From Isoptericola halalbus (GTDB taxonomy: Bacteria; Actinomycetota; Actinomycetes; Actinomycetales; Cellulomonadaceae), in NCBI GenBank assembly GCA_009663185.1, contig VJZX01000005.1, positions 97,698 to 161,697 on the forward strand: 64,000 bases of DNA, in the 5' to 3' direction. The translations under genes were made by a program, and so were the position numbers. Numbering within the stretch: the first letter of the stretch is position 1; each line of letters starts with the position of its first letter. This document shows positions 41,109-49,365 of the stretch, one piece after another. The notes beneath the pieces are model-generated. The model ran no database searches. It was not told where the DNA came from and saw only the letters and a program-made list of their open reading frames with translations.

Positions 41109-43387
41109 CCGCCCTGAACGCCGCGGACCACGCCAGCACGCAGACCCGTACGCCGGAGCGCGACCCGTGGCGCATCACCGCGGTCGCGCTGCTGCCCATC
41201 CTCGTGCTCGGTCTCTTGCTGGCCGCCCTGTGGAACCCGATGGACCGCCTCGACACCGTCAAGGCGGCGATCGTCAACCTCGACGAGCCGGTCGAGGTCG
41301 ACGGGCAGGTGGTCCCGCTCGGGCGTCAGCTCGCGGCGGGGCTCGTCTCCGGCGGCGGGTCGGACGCCGCGGAAGGGCCCGACGCCGTCCCGCCGTCGGG
41401 CACGAACTACGCGTGGGAGCTCACCGACGCCGAGGGCGCGGAGGCCGGGCTGGCCGACGGCACGTACGCCGCCGTGGTGACGGTCCCGGAGGACTTCTCG
41501 GCCGCGGCGACCTCGTTCGGCGGGGACGACGCCGGTGCGGCGCGGCAGGCGACGATCGACGTCGAGACGCCGCCGGGCAGCCGGGTCGTCGACGACGCAC
41601 TCGCGAAGATCGTCGCGACGACCGCCACGTCGGTCATGAGCAGCGCGCTCACCGAGACCTATGTGGACAACGTGCTCATCGGCTTCGGCGACCTTGCCGA
41701 GGGTATCGGCGAGGCCGCCGACGGAGCGTCTCAGCTCGCCGAGGGCGCGGGCGACGCCGCGGACGGCGCGACGCAGCTCGCAGGCGGTGCCGGGCAGCTC
41801 GCCGACGGGGCGAGCGAGGCGTCGTCCGGTGCGGCGCAGCTCGCGGGTGGCGCGTCGCAGCTCGCCGGCGGGGCGCGCGACGCGGCCTCCGGTGCGTCCG
41901 ACCTGGCCGACGGCGCGGATCAGGTCGCCGGCGGCATGGTACGGCTCGCCGGTGGTGTGTCGCTGAGCGCCGACGGGGCGGACCGGCTCTCGGGCGGTGC
42001 CGACCAGCTCGCCGACGGTGCGGGCGAGCTCGCGGGAGGAGCGGACCAGCTCGCTCGCGAGCTCGCACGGCTCGACGAGCGGTCGGAGGCGCTGCCTTCC
42101 GGTGCAGCTCAGCTGACCGATGGCTCGGCCGGCATCGCGGCGGGGCTCCAGCAGTACATCGACGGGGCCACGGCGGCGTACGGCTGCGACGCGGACTTCG
42201 ACAACTCGGCTGAGTGCGCTGGCCTGCTCCCTCTCGTCCAGCTGCAAGCCAGTGCCGCGACGGTCGCCGGCGGGTGGGCCGAGCTCACGGGCGAGCCGGG
42301 CACGCCGCCGAGCGACCCCACCGGGCTCTACGCGCTCCAGGGTGGCATCGGCCAGCTCGCCGGCGGGGCCGCGGAGCTGGCCGGCGGCACGGACGGGCTC
42401 GTGTCCGGGGCCGAGGAGCTCGCCGCCGGGACTGGTGACCTCGCCGAAGGGCTCGGCCAGCTCGACGCCGCCGCCGGGCAGCTCGCGACGGGCGCGTCGG
42501 GCATCGCGACGGGCGCCTCGGAGCTGGCCGACGGCGTCGGGCAGCTCTCGGCGGGGGCGTCCGGCGTCGCGACGGGTGCGTCGGGACTCGCCGACGGCGT
42601 CGGCCGGCTCGGCACCGGCGCAGACGACCTGTCCGACGGCGCGGGCGAGCTCGCCGACGGCGTCGACCAGCTCGCGGGCGGTGCGGGCGACCTGTCCGAC
42701 GGCCTCGAGGACGCGACCGAGCAGATTCCTGCCTACGCCGACGGCGAGCGGCAGAACCTCGCCGCGGTCGTGGCCGAGCCCGTCGCCGCGCCGGGGGTCG
42801 ACGACCTGTCGACGGGGGCGACCGGCCCGCTGTTCGCGGCCGTGGCGCTGTGGCTGGGTGCGCTCGGGCTGCTCACGGTGTTCCCGCCCGTCGCGCGGCG
42901 CGCGCTCGGCTCGACACGCGGGTCCCTGCGGCTCGCCCTCGAGGTGTTCCGCGTTCCTGCGCTGGTCGGTCTCGCGACGGGTGCGGTGGTGGGTGGCATC
43001 CTGGCCGTCGTCGAGGACGTCTCGATCGTCGGGGCGGTGGGTGCCGTCGTCGTGGGCGCGTTGGCGAGCGTGTGCTTCGTCGCCGTCCACCAGGGTTTCC
43101 TCGGCTGGCTCGGCCACGCCGGGCGGGGCATCAGCCTGCTCATCGCGGTGCTGCTCATCGGCACGGGCGTGGTCGCGACGGTGCCCGGCCTCCTGGCCGG
43201 GCTGACCGACCTGCTGCCCACCGGTGCGGCGCGCGACGCGCTGCTCGCCGTCGTCGTGCCCGGTGCGGGCGGGATCGCCGGAGCTCTCACGTGGCTCGTG
43301 CTCTGGACGCTCGTGGGGCTCGCGCTCGCGGTCGGTGCGGCAGCGCGGAGCCGGCGCACTCGCGTCGCGGCGCTGCTGCGCGCCTGA
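41105..43387 (+). CDS. YhgE/Pip-family ABC-2-like exporter (760 aa)
   Basis: TM helix at residues 22-42 (ITAVALLPILVLGLLLAALW), then NPMDRLDTVKAAIVNLDEPV, a family signature of YhgE/Pip proteins. Residues about 195-560 are extracytoplasmic repeats of about 11 residues (QLAEGAGDAADGATQLAGGAGQLADGASE...), expected to form a long coiled or helical stalk. Five or six helices lie at the C-terminus (LFAAVALWLGALGLLTVFPP onward). No ATPase is encoded with it. It overlaps the MMPL gene (ATGA), so TetR likely controls both, suggesting joint export or surface assembly. Confidence 0.87.
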   Translation: MTALNAADHASTQTRTPERDPWRITAVALLPILVLGLLLAALWNPMDRLDTVKAAIVNLDEPVEVDGQVVPLGRQLAAGLVSGGGSDAAEGPDAVPPSGTNYAWELTDAEGAEAGLADGTYAAVVTVPEDFSAAATSFGGDDAGAARQATIDVETPPGSRVVDDALAKIVATTATSVMSSALTETYVDNVLIGFGDLAEGIGEAADGASQLAEGAGDAADGATQLAGGAGQLADGASEASSGAAQLAGGASQLAGGARDAASGASDLADGADQVAGGMVRLAGGVSLSADGADRLSGGADQLADGAGELAGGADQLARELARLDERSEALPSGAAQLTDGSAGIAAGLQQYIDGATAAYGCDADFDNSAECAGLLPLVQLQASAATVAGGWAELTGEPGTPPSDPTGLYALQGGIGQLAGGAAELAGGTDGLVSGAEELAAGTGDLAEGLGQLDAAAGQLATGASGIATGASELADGVGQLSAGASGVATGASGLADGVGRLGTGADDLSDGAGELADGVDQLAGGAGDLSDGLEDATEQIPAYADGERQNLAAVVAEPVAAPGVDDLSTGATGPLFAAVALWLGALGLLTVFPPVARRALGSTRGSLRLALEVFRVPALVGLATGAVVGGILAVVEDVSIVGAVGAVVVGALASVCFVAVHQGFLGWLGHAGRGISLLIAVLLIGTGVVATVPGLLAGLTDLLPTGAARDALLAVVVPGAGGIAGALTWLVLWTLVGLALAVGAAARSRRTRVAALLRA

Positions 43388-43408
43388 GCCGCGCTCTCAC
43401 AGATGTTC

Positions 43409-43454
43409 TGCCGCGATCTTTCATGTGGCCTAGGTCACACGAAAGATCGCGGCA
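43409..43454. terminator. 46-nt near-perfect palindrome, probable terminator
   Basis: TGCCGCGATCTTTC (43409-43422) is the exact complement of GAAAGATCGCGGCA (43441-43454). The inner 18 bases, GTGGCCTAGGTCAC and flanks, also pair almost fully around CCTAGG. It begins 21 nt after the YhgE stop. It lacks a U-tract, as do other long hairpins in this window. Confidence 0.55.
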
Positions 43455-43474
43455 TGACCGCTGTGGTCGTCGCT

Positions 43475-43729
43475 CTATCGTTCGACGCCACCGCTCCGCC
43501 TCCCGCGCTCGAGCGTGGGCCGGCGCGGCACCCTCGCAAGCTGCCACCGTGTGACGAGCCGCGCGTCGGCGGCCTTCCGCGCGGGCCTGCTGGCATGCGC
43601 CTGCCGACGGTGGTCGAGCAACGCCTCGAGGTCGTTGTCGAGCGCCCAACGCAGTGCCGCGTGCACGTCGGAGACGCGAGGAGTGGGGTACACGCCGGAC
43701 AAGAGGGACGAGCTGCCGGTTTGTGACAT
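43475..43729 (-). CDS. Doubtful small hypothetical protein (84 aa)
   Basis: Frame MSQTGSSSLLSGVYPTPRVSDVHAALRWALDNDLEALLDHRRQ has an acceptable amino-acid balance (acidic and aliphatic residues, no Arg/Pro runs in this part), but there is no ribosome site before the ATG at 43729 and the C-terminal part turns Arg-rich. No family is recognised. It may be a gene remnant. Confidence 0.3.
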   Translation of the reverse strand: MSQTGSSSLLSGVYPTPRVSDVHAALRWALDNDLEALLDHRRQAHASRPARKAADARLVTRWQLARVPRRPTLERGRRSGGVER

Positions 43730-43754
43730 GCACAGGCCCGAGCGTGGGTCCTGG

Positions 43755-44141
43755 TCACGTCTCCCACCCCAGCGCGTCAGCGAGCTGCTGCGCGAGGCGC
43801 AGCGGGTCGAACGGCTTGGTGATCACCGCGACCGCGCCGAGCCCGTGGAGCCGGGAGATGTCCTGCGCCCCGACCTTCGCGGTGAGGAAGACGACGGGCA
43901 CGTCGCGCAGCGTCTCGATGCTGCGCATGCGTGCGAGCACCGTCGGGCCGTCGAGCGTCGGCATCATGACGTCGAGGAGGATCGCGTCCGGTCGGACGCG
44001 GCGCGCGAGCTCCATGCCTTCCGTCCCGTCACCCGCTGTGTCCACCTGGTGACCTCCGACGGCCGACAGCGCCAGCGCTGCGACCTCACGGATCGACGGG
44101 TCGTCGTCGATGACCACCACGCGCCGGCCGCCCGTTCCCAC
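43755..44141 (-). CDS. Single-domain response regulator (CheY-like, 128 aa)
   Basis: One REC domain and nothing else: VVVIDDDPSIREVAALAL (acidic pocket), DAILLDVMMPTLDGPTVL with the phospho-acceptor Asp, VVFLTAK (Thr) and AVITKPFDPLRLAQQLADAL (Lys). Start GTG 44141 with GGAGGCGAC upstream. It is divergent from the hybrid histidine kinase at 44268, the likely phosphodonor. As it has no output domain, it should work as a phosphate sink, an adaptor, or by protein binding. Confidence 0.88.
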   Translation of the reverse strand: MGTGGRRVVVIDDDPSIREVAALALSAVGGHQVDTAGDGTEGMELARRVRPDAILLDVMMPTLDGPTVLARMRSIETLRDVPVVFLTAKVGAQDISRLHGLGAVAVITKPFDPLRLAQQLADALGWET

Positions 44142-44254
44142 GTCGCCTCCCCAGTCCGCCGCCAGAACTGCGACGACCGTATCCCGACGGAGCCGACGTC
44201 GCCCCTCGTCGTGCCTCGACGGCGGCCTGAGCGGCGCAGCCGGCGATGGTCTTC

Positions 44255-44270
44255 TACGCTCGGGCACATG
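44255..44270 (+). promoter_or_regulatory. Leaderless-type promoter of the hybrid kinase gene
   Basis: TACGCT at 44255-44260, seven bases, then ATG at 44268, with no ribosome site. The same TACGCT box precedes the CopD/CtaG gene. Confidence 0.45.
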
Positions 44271-47168
44271 GGGGAGGCGCGACGCGCTGCTGCGCAGGGG
44301 CGGGACAGCTTCGTTCGCTGGTGCTGGGTGGCCGGCGTCGCGATGCTCTCGCTCGTCGTCGTGCTCGCCGGGCCCTTCGACCAGGCGATGCGCGAGGCGG
44401 TCTCCCTGTCGGCGATTCAGGCCGCCGGCGTCATCACGGCGGCGAGCTGCGGGTGGCGCGCGGCACGGTCGACGGGCCGACGCCGGCGGGCCTGGGGAGC
44501 ACTCTCTCTCGGCGGCGTCGTCGGTCTGCTCGGCAACGTCTACGCAGGACTCGTCGGCGATCCCGAGACCGGGGATGCCGCCTACATCGCCGCCCTTGCG
44601 CTCGGCGTGGTGGGCCTTGCGCTCTTCCCGACCGCGCGCCCGCGCGGCCAGGAGATCGTGCGCATGCTGCTCGACAGCATCGTCGTCGGCGGCTCCGTCC
44701 TGTACATCGCGCTCTTCGCCGTCGCCCTCGGTGGGGAAACGCTGGAGAGGCAGCCGGCGCTCACGGCCTACGCCCTGCCGGTCGCGGACTCTCTGCTCGC
44801 CACCCTCGCCGTCCTCGTCATGACGCGCTCGAGCGCCTCGGAGCGCGTCCCGCTGGTGCTCGTGGGCAGCGGGTTCGTCCTGTACGCCGTGGCCGACGTC
44901 GCGTTCGCGCTCGTGTCCGTCGGAGGCACCTTCACGTTCGGTGGCCCCATCGACATGGGGTGGGTCGGCGGCTACGTCGCCATCGCGCTCGCGGCGAGGC
45001 ACCCGGCGGCGTCGGGCGGTGTGGCCGTCGGCCAGGTCAGCGGGACGCCGGTGCTCGGCACGGTCGTGACGTTCTGCATGTTCCTCGCGGCAGCGCTGGT
45101 GCGAGTCGGCCAGTCCGGCGAGGGTCGCCCGTGGGTGGCGAACGCGCTGTGGGTCGCCGTGCTCTGTGCCGTCGTCCTTCGCCAGATCATCGTCGTCATG
45201 GACAACGAGTCGCTGCGCCACGGACTGGAACAGCGCGTCGAGGAGCGCACCACGCAGCTGCGCTCGCTCGCGAGCGAGCGCGAGCGCACGCTCGAGTCCG
45301 TGGCCGACGGGATCTACGGGGTGGACCCGGCCGGGCGGGTGACCTTCGTCAACGCGGCCGCGGCGCACACGCTCGGAGCGTCCGCCGCGGACCTCATAGG
45401 GCGTGACGCGCACGCCACCTTCCACGCGCCGGCCGACGACGGCACGCCGTACCCCGAGGAGCACTGCTACATCACCGAGGCTCTGCGCGACGGGTTCACG
45501 GCGACCGCCGAGCAGGACGTCTACCGGCGCCTCGACGGGAAGGACGTGCCTGTCGAGGTCACGGCGAGCCCGCTGCGCGACGACGGGGGGATCCGCGGCG
45601 CGGTCGTCGCCTTCCGCGACGTCACCGAGCGGCGCGAGATGGAGCGCATCAAGGACGAGTTCGTGTCCGTGGTGAGCCACGAGCTGCGAACCCCGCTGAC
45701 CGCGATCCGCGGTGCGCTCGGGCTTATCGACGGCGGCGCTCTCGAAGGCTCGCCCGAGCAGGCGGCTCGCATGGTCCGCGTCGCGCTCACGAGCAGTGAG
45801 CGGCTCAGTCGGCTCGTCGACGACATCCTCGACATCGAGCGCCTGCGCGCGGGCACGACACCGCTCGAGATGGCGGAGCACCGGGTCGATGCACTCGTCG
45901 CCACGGCGGCGGATCAGGTCGCGGTCCTGGCCGACGAAGCGGGCGTCGTCCTGCGGCCGGCCGGCTCGTCGGAGGTCGTCCGTGCCGACGGCGAGCGCAT
46001 CGTGCAGACACTGGTCAACCTGCTGGGCAACGCCGTGAAGTTCTCCCCGCGTGGCAGCACCGTCCGTGTGACGACCGTGCCGGTCGGTGACATGGTCGAG
46101 CTGCGCGTCGACGACGAGGGCCGCGGAATCCCGCCGGAGAAGCTTGACGCGGTCTTCCGCCGGTTCGAGCAGGTGGACGCCTCCGACGCGCGCGAGCGAG
46201 GCGGCACCGGGCTCGGGCTGGCCATCGCCCGGAGCATCGTCGAGCGGCACGGCGGGCGCCTGTGGGCGGTCAGCGAGGGTGAGGGCAGGGGATCCAGCTT
46301 CCGGTTCACCCTCCGCCGCGTCACCTCGCACGCGATGCGCGCCGCAGAACGGTCGCAGGAGGGCACGCACGCGGCGACGCGGGTGGTCGTCGTCGACGAC
46401 GACCCGTATGTCGTCGACGTGCTGCGTGCGGTGCTGGAGGAGCGGGGGTACGGCGTCGTCGGCGTCACGGACGGTGGGGCGGCGATCGAGGTCATCGAGG
46501 AGGAGCACCCCGCGGCGATCGTGCTCGATCTCGCGATGCCGGGCACAAGCGGCGCCGAGGTGCTGAGCCGGCTGCGGCACTCCGCCGCGACCGCCGAGGT
46601 GCCGGTCGTCGTGGTGTCCGGGACACGCCCGGCGGACGCGCAGGAGACCGCCGCGCTCGCCGACGGCTGGCTCGTCAAGCCCGTGGACCCGGGCCGCCTC
46701 GCCGGGACCGTCCGGGACGTCATCCGGCGGCGGCCGCACCACGGCCGTGTCCTCGTCGTGGAGGACGACGACGACCTGCGGACGGTCGTGGCGGCAGTCC
46801 TCGAGAACGGCGGGCTCGTCGTCACGCAGGCGCGCTCCGTGGCAGAGGCGCGGGTCGCACTCGCTCGGGGCGACGAGCCGGACATCGTCGTCCTCGACCT
46901 CACGCTCCCCGGCGGCACCGGGCACGAGCTCGTGGCGGACATGCGCCGCGACGGCCGCCTGCGGCGGGTTCCCCTCGTCGTCTACTCGGGCGCGGAGGTC
47001 GGCTCGGACGAGCGCGAGGACCTCCGCCTCGGCCGTACCGTCTTCCTCACCAAGGGTCGCACCGCGCCGGATGCCATCCTGCCTTCCGTGCTCGACCTCC
47101 TGGACGCCGCCACCGGTCGCACCGACGACGTCGACGAACCCCGGGTTCTCCCGTCCTCGAGGTCCTGA
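44268..47168 (+). CDS. Hybrid sensor histidine kinase: membrane sensor-PAS-HisKA-HATPase-REC-REC (966 aa)
   Basis: About 9-10 N-terminal helices (residues 18-310), a coiled coil (HGLEQRVEERTTQLRSLASERERTLE), and a PAS domain (residues about 335-455). HisKA follows with FVSVVSHELRTPLTAIRGAL (His471), then HATPase (NLLGNAVKFSPRG, DEGRGIP, FRRFEQVDASDARERGGTGLGLAI). Two REC domains complete the C-terminus: TRVVVVDDDPYVVDV...IVLDLAMP and GRVLVVEDDDDLRTV...IVVLDLTLP. Intramolecular phosphorelay is probable, with onward transfer to the divergent CheY-like protein. Its stop overlaps the arginine decarboxylase ATG by one base (TGATG), coupling signalling to agmatine synthesis. Longer upstream frame rejected. 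Confidence 0.92.
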   Translation: MGEARRAAAQGRDSFVRWCWVAGVAMLSLVVVLAGPFDQAMREAVSLSAIQAAGVITAASCGWRAARSTGRRRRAWGALSLGGVVGLLGNVYAGLVGDPETGDAAYIAALALGVVGLALFPTARPRGQEIVRMLLDSIVVGGSVLYIALFAVALGGETLERQPALTAYALPVADSLLATLAVLVMTRSSASERVPLVLVGSGFVLYAVADVAFALVSVGGTFTFGGPIDMGWVGGYVAIALAARHPAASGGVAVGQVSGTPVLGTVVTFCMFLAAALVRVGQSGEGRPWVANALWVAVLCAVVLRQIIVVMDNESLRHGLEQRVEERTTQLRSLASERERTLESVADGIYGVDPAGRVTFVNAAAAHTLGASAADLIGRDAHATFHAPADDGTPYPEEHCYITEALRDGFTATAEQDVYRRLDGKDVPVEVTASPLRDDGGIRGAVVAFRDVTERREMERIKDEFVSVVSHELRTPLTAIRGALGLIDGGALEGSPEQAARMVRVALTSSERLSRLVDDILDIERLRAGTTPLEMAEHRVDALVATAADQVAVLADEAGVVLRPAGSSEVVRADGERIVQTLVNLLGNAVKFSPRGSTVRVTTVPVGDMVELRVDDEGRGIPPEKLDAVFRRFEQVDASDARERGGTGLGLAIARSIVERHGGRLWAVSEGEGRGSSFRFTLRRVTSHAMRAAERSQEGTHAATRVVVVDDDPYVVDVLRAVLEERGYGVVGVTDGGAAIEVIEEEHPAAIVLDLAMPGTSGAEVLSRLRHSAATAEVPVVVVSGTRPADAQETAALADGWLVKPVDPGRLAGTVRDVIRRRPHHGRVLVVEDDDDLRTVVAAVLENGGLVVTQARSVAEARVALARGDEPDIVVLDLTLPGGTGHELVADMRRDGRLRRVPLVVYSGAEVGSDEREDLRLGRTVFLTKGRTAPDAILPSVLDLLDAATGRTDDVDEPRVLPSSRS

Positions 47169-47674
47169 TGAGCGACCCCCTGACCATCCGCGTGAGCGCC
47201 GGTACCGGCACCGGGCGGACCACGCTCGCCGCGTTCGACTCCGCCCTCGCCGTCGCGGGCGTGAGCGACTTCAACCTCGTCCGGCTGAGCTCCGTCGTCC
47301 CTCCCGGCAGCCGGATCCTCGAGGTGGACGGCTCAGAGCAGCTTCGGGGCGACCATGGGGACGCCTTGTACTGCGTGTATGCGCGGGCGCACGCCTCGCT
47401 GCCGGGGCACGAGGCCTGGGCGGGAGTCGCCTGGTCGCGGCGCGACGACGGCAGCGGCGCGGGGCTCTTCGTCGAGCACGAGGGCCCCTCGCACGAGCAG
47501 GTCTCCACGGACCTCACGCACAGTCTTGAGGACCTCTCGGCCACGCGCGGGGGCATCTACCACCCGGAGGGCCGGCGGGTCATGGGCATCACGTGCAGCA
47601 CGCTGCCCGTGTGCGCCGTCGTCGTCGCGACCTTCCGGCGCGCGGGCTGGGAGGCGCTCGACAGTGAGCACTGA
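47168..47674 (+). CDS. Pyruvoyl-dependent arginine decarboxylase (168 aa)
   Basis: PvlArgDC family: self-cleaving enzyme that makes agmatine from arginine. FNLVRLSSVVPPGSRIL contains the conserved Ser-Ser self-cleavage site (Ser41/Ser42), which would yield beta and alpha chains with an N-terminal pyruvoyl. Other family motifs are YARAHASLPGHEAWAGVAWSR, GAGLFVEHEG and GITCSTLPVCAVVVATF. At 168 residues it has the usual size. The stop is overlapped by the next gene (11 nt). Agmatine could be used for acid resistance or polyamine synthesis. Confidence 0.9.
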   Translation: MSDPLTIRVSAGTGTGRTTLAAFDSALAVAGVSDFNLVRLSSVVPPGSRILEVDGSEQLRGDHGDALYCVYARAHASLPGHEAWAGVAWSRRDDGSGAGLFVEHEGPSHEQVSTDLTHSLEDLSATRGGIYHPEGRRVMGITCSTLPVCAVVVATFRRAGWEALDSEH

Positions 47675-48206
47675 CGTCGCCTTCGAGAAGACCGTGGCCG
47701 GCGAGGTCGCCGAGCGCTTCTGGGAGCTGTACCTCGAGGCTTTCGAGCCGTTGCGTACACGCGCTGCCGCCCGGCACGTCCTGCACCGCGAGGAGTTCGA
47801 CGAGGAGATGGCCGACCCGCGCGTGGTCAAGCTCCTCGCCCACGACGAGCAGGGCGAGGCGGTCGGGTTGACGACGCTCGCGACGGATCTCGCCGCGGTG
47901 CCGTGGGTGAGCCCCGAGTTCTTCGCCGCCCGGTATCCCGAGCAATCGGCACGCGGGGCGGTCTGGTACGTCGGGTTCACGCTCGCGCACCCGGGCCGGC
48001 GCTCCACGCGCACCTTCATGGACATGCTCGACGCCCTCGTCGCCCATCTGGCCGCCCACCGCGTCGTGGCCGCATACGACGTCTCCCGGTTCAACGACGA
48101 CTCGCTGCGGTTCGCCGACAACCTGCGCCGCCGCGTCGAGCGCACCCGGGACATCACCGTGGAGACCGTCGACCGGCAGACGTACTACGCGATGGCGTTC
48201 CACTGA
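47664..48206 (+). CDS. Putative acyltransferase-like protein, partner of the arginine decarboxylase (180 aa)
   Basis: Starts GTG inside the decarboxylase gene. VAERFWELYLEAFEPLRTRAAARHVLHREEFDEEMADPRVVKLLAHDEQGEAVGLTTLATDL followed by AVWYVGFTLAHPGRRSTRTFMDMLDALVAHLAAHRVVAAYDVSRFNDDSLRFADNL resembles a GNAT fold (strand-loop-helix with a basic P-loop-like RRSTRTF). Coupling to agmatine synthesis suggests acylation of agmatine or another amine, but the family is uncertain and the acetyl-CoA loop is not canonical. Confidence 0.6.
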   Translation: MSTDVAFEKTVAGEVAERFWELYLEAFEPLRTRAAARHVLHREEFDEEMADPRVVKLLAHDEQGEAVGLTTLATDLAAVPWVSPEFFAARYPEQSARGAVWYVGFTLAHPGRRSTRTFMDMLDALVAHLAAHRVVAAYDVSRFNDDSLRFADNLRRRVERTRDITVETVDRQTYYAMAFH

Positions 48207-48270
48207 CCGTGCGCCGACTCGCCGGGTCGTGACGCGGGTCCGCGTCACAGGCCTGGTCCAGACTCTCCAC

Positions 48271-49305
48271 ATGGAGCTGACCGAGGCGCGCGAGACCAAG
48301 TCCAAGCTGGCCGAGCTGGCCCGTGACCTGGCCGAACAGGCCGGCGCCCGCGCCGAGCCGTACGCGGCCGGAGGTCGCGACCCGATGCGCGCGCCCACGA
48401 TCGCCCTCGGTATCGCGGTGCAGGAGGACGGCTCGTACGGCATCGCCGTGCGCTACCGGCTCGGCGTCCCGACCGCGCGGGCGATCGCACGCAAGGTCGT
48501 CGCCGAGGCCGGGGTCGGCGCGGACGTGCGCCGCACGGGACGGATCCGCTCGCTCGCTGACGGAACGGTCAGTCCGCGGCCGCCGGTCGTGACCGCGCAG
48601 GCGCTGGGTGAGACGGACCGCGTGCGCCCGCTGCGTCCGGGTGTGTCGATCGCGCACGCCGACGTCACGGCGGGGACGCTCGGGGCGTTCGTCGTGCGCG
48701 CGGGGGAGGAGGCCGACGGCGCGCGGTTCGCCCTGTCGAACTGCCACGTGCTCGCCGGGTCGCCCGACGCCACGCCGGGCGACGTCGTCGTGCAGCCCGG
48801 ACCCGCCGACGGCGGGCAGGAGCCCGACGACCGGGTCGGCGAGCTCGCGCAGGTCGTGCCGCTCGCCGCGGGCGAGCGCGCCACGGTGGACGCGGCCATC
48901 GCACGGCTCGACGAGGGCATCGCCATCGAGCCCGAGTACCCGGCGGTCGGTCGGATCACGAAGACCGCTCAGGCCGTGGGCAACGAGGAGGTCGCCAAGA
49001 TCGGCCGGACGACGGCGCTGACGCACGGCCGGGTCACGGCGATCGAGCTCGACGACGTCGTGGTCGGGTACGGCGAGGAGCTGGGCGCGCTGTCGTTCGA
49101 CGACCAGGTCGAGGTCGAGTCCACCGGCGAGGGGCCGTTCTCCCGCGGCGGGGACTCGGGATCGCTCGTCTACCGGGCCGACGGCGTGGCGCTCGGACTG
49201 CTCTTCGCGGGCTCCGAGACCGGTGGCTCCAACGGCACCGGCCTGACCTACCTCAACCCGATCGACGCCGTGCTCGAGGCGCTCGGCGTGCGGCTGGCGA
49301 GCTGA
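48271..49305 (+). CDS. Trypsin-like serine protease without signal peptide (344 aa)
   Basis: N-terminal segment (residues 1-110) is helical and then beta, with LAELARDLAEQAGARAEPY and PTIALGIAVQEDGSYGIAVRYR. The chymotrypsin-like domain runs from about residue 120: FALSNCHVLAGSPDATPG (catalytic His), ATVDAAIARLD (Asp), then PFSRGGDSGSLVYR (Ser), with ALGLLFAGSETGGSNGTGLTYLNPIDAVLEAL. No secretion signal or membrane anchor, so the protein would be cytoplasmic. The start is uncertain: ATG 48271 is preferred, but a GTG at 48229 is in frame and neither has a ribosome site. Confidence 0.78.
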   Translation: MELTEARETKSKLAELARDLAEQAGARAEPYAAGGRDPMRAPTIALGIAVQEDGSYGIAVRYRLGVPTARAIARKVVAEAGVGADVRRTGRIRSLADGTVSPRPPVVTAQALGETDRVRPLRPGVSIAHADVTAGTLGAFVVRAGEEADGARFALSNCHVLAGSPDATPGDVVVQPGPADGGQEPDDRVGELAQVVPLAAGERATVDAAIARLDEGIAIEPEYPAVGRITKTAQAVGNEEVAKIGRTTALTHGRVTAIELDDVVVGYGEELGALSFDDQVEVESTGEGPFSRGGDSGSLVYRADGVALGLLFAGSETGGSNGTGLTYLNPIDAVLEALGVRLAS

Positions 49306-49365
49306 CCGCACCCGCAAGAGAGGCACGCCGGGCCGATGGTGCCCTGCGAGCGGTTCGTTCCTGCC

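Larger units (their letters stand above)
43388..43754. other. Intergenic region, 367 bp, with a long palindrome
   Basis: Begins with the 46-nt palindrome at 43409-43454. The rest (43455-43754) holds only a weak 84-codon minus-strand frame (listed separately). No RNA gene or promoter pattern is evident. Confidence 0.5.

Noticed and set aside
41700-42720. Tandem repeats suggestive of CRISPR
   Set aside because: They are imperfect codon repeats within the YhgE protein (LAxGAxxLADGA units), with no unique spacers.
40064-43117. 1017-codon minus-strand frame opposite MMPL/YhgE
   Set aside because: Mirror of repeats in YhgE with no domain and no start context.
37916-43387. 1823-codon open frame across the MMPL and YhgE region
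   Set aside because: Only the part from 41105 codes for YhgE; the remainder is Arg/Pro/Ala-rich and lies in the wrong frame over the MMPL gene, an artefact of high GC.
43755-46925. 1056-codon minus-strand frame opposite the hybrid kinase
   Set aside because: Only its last 129 codons (from 44141) are a real REC protein; the rest is antisense to the kinase.
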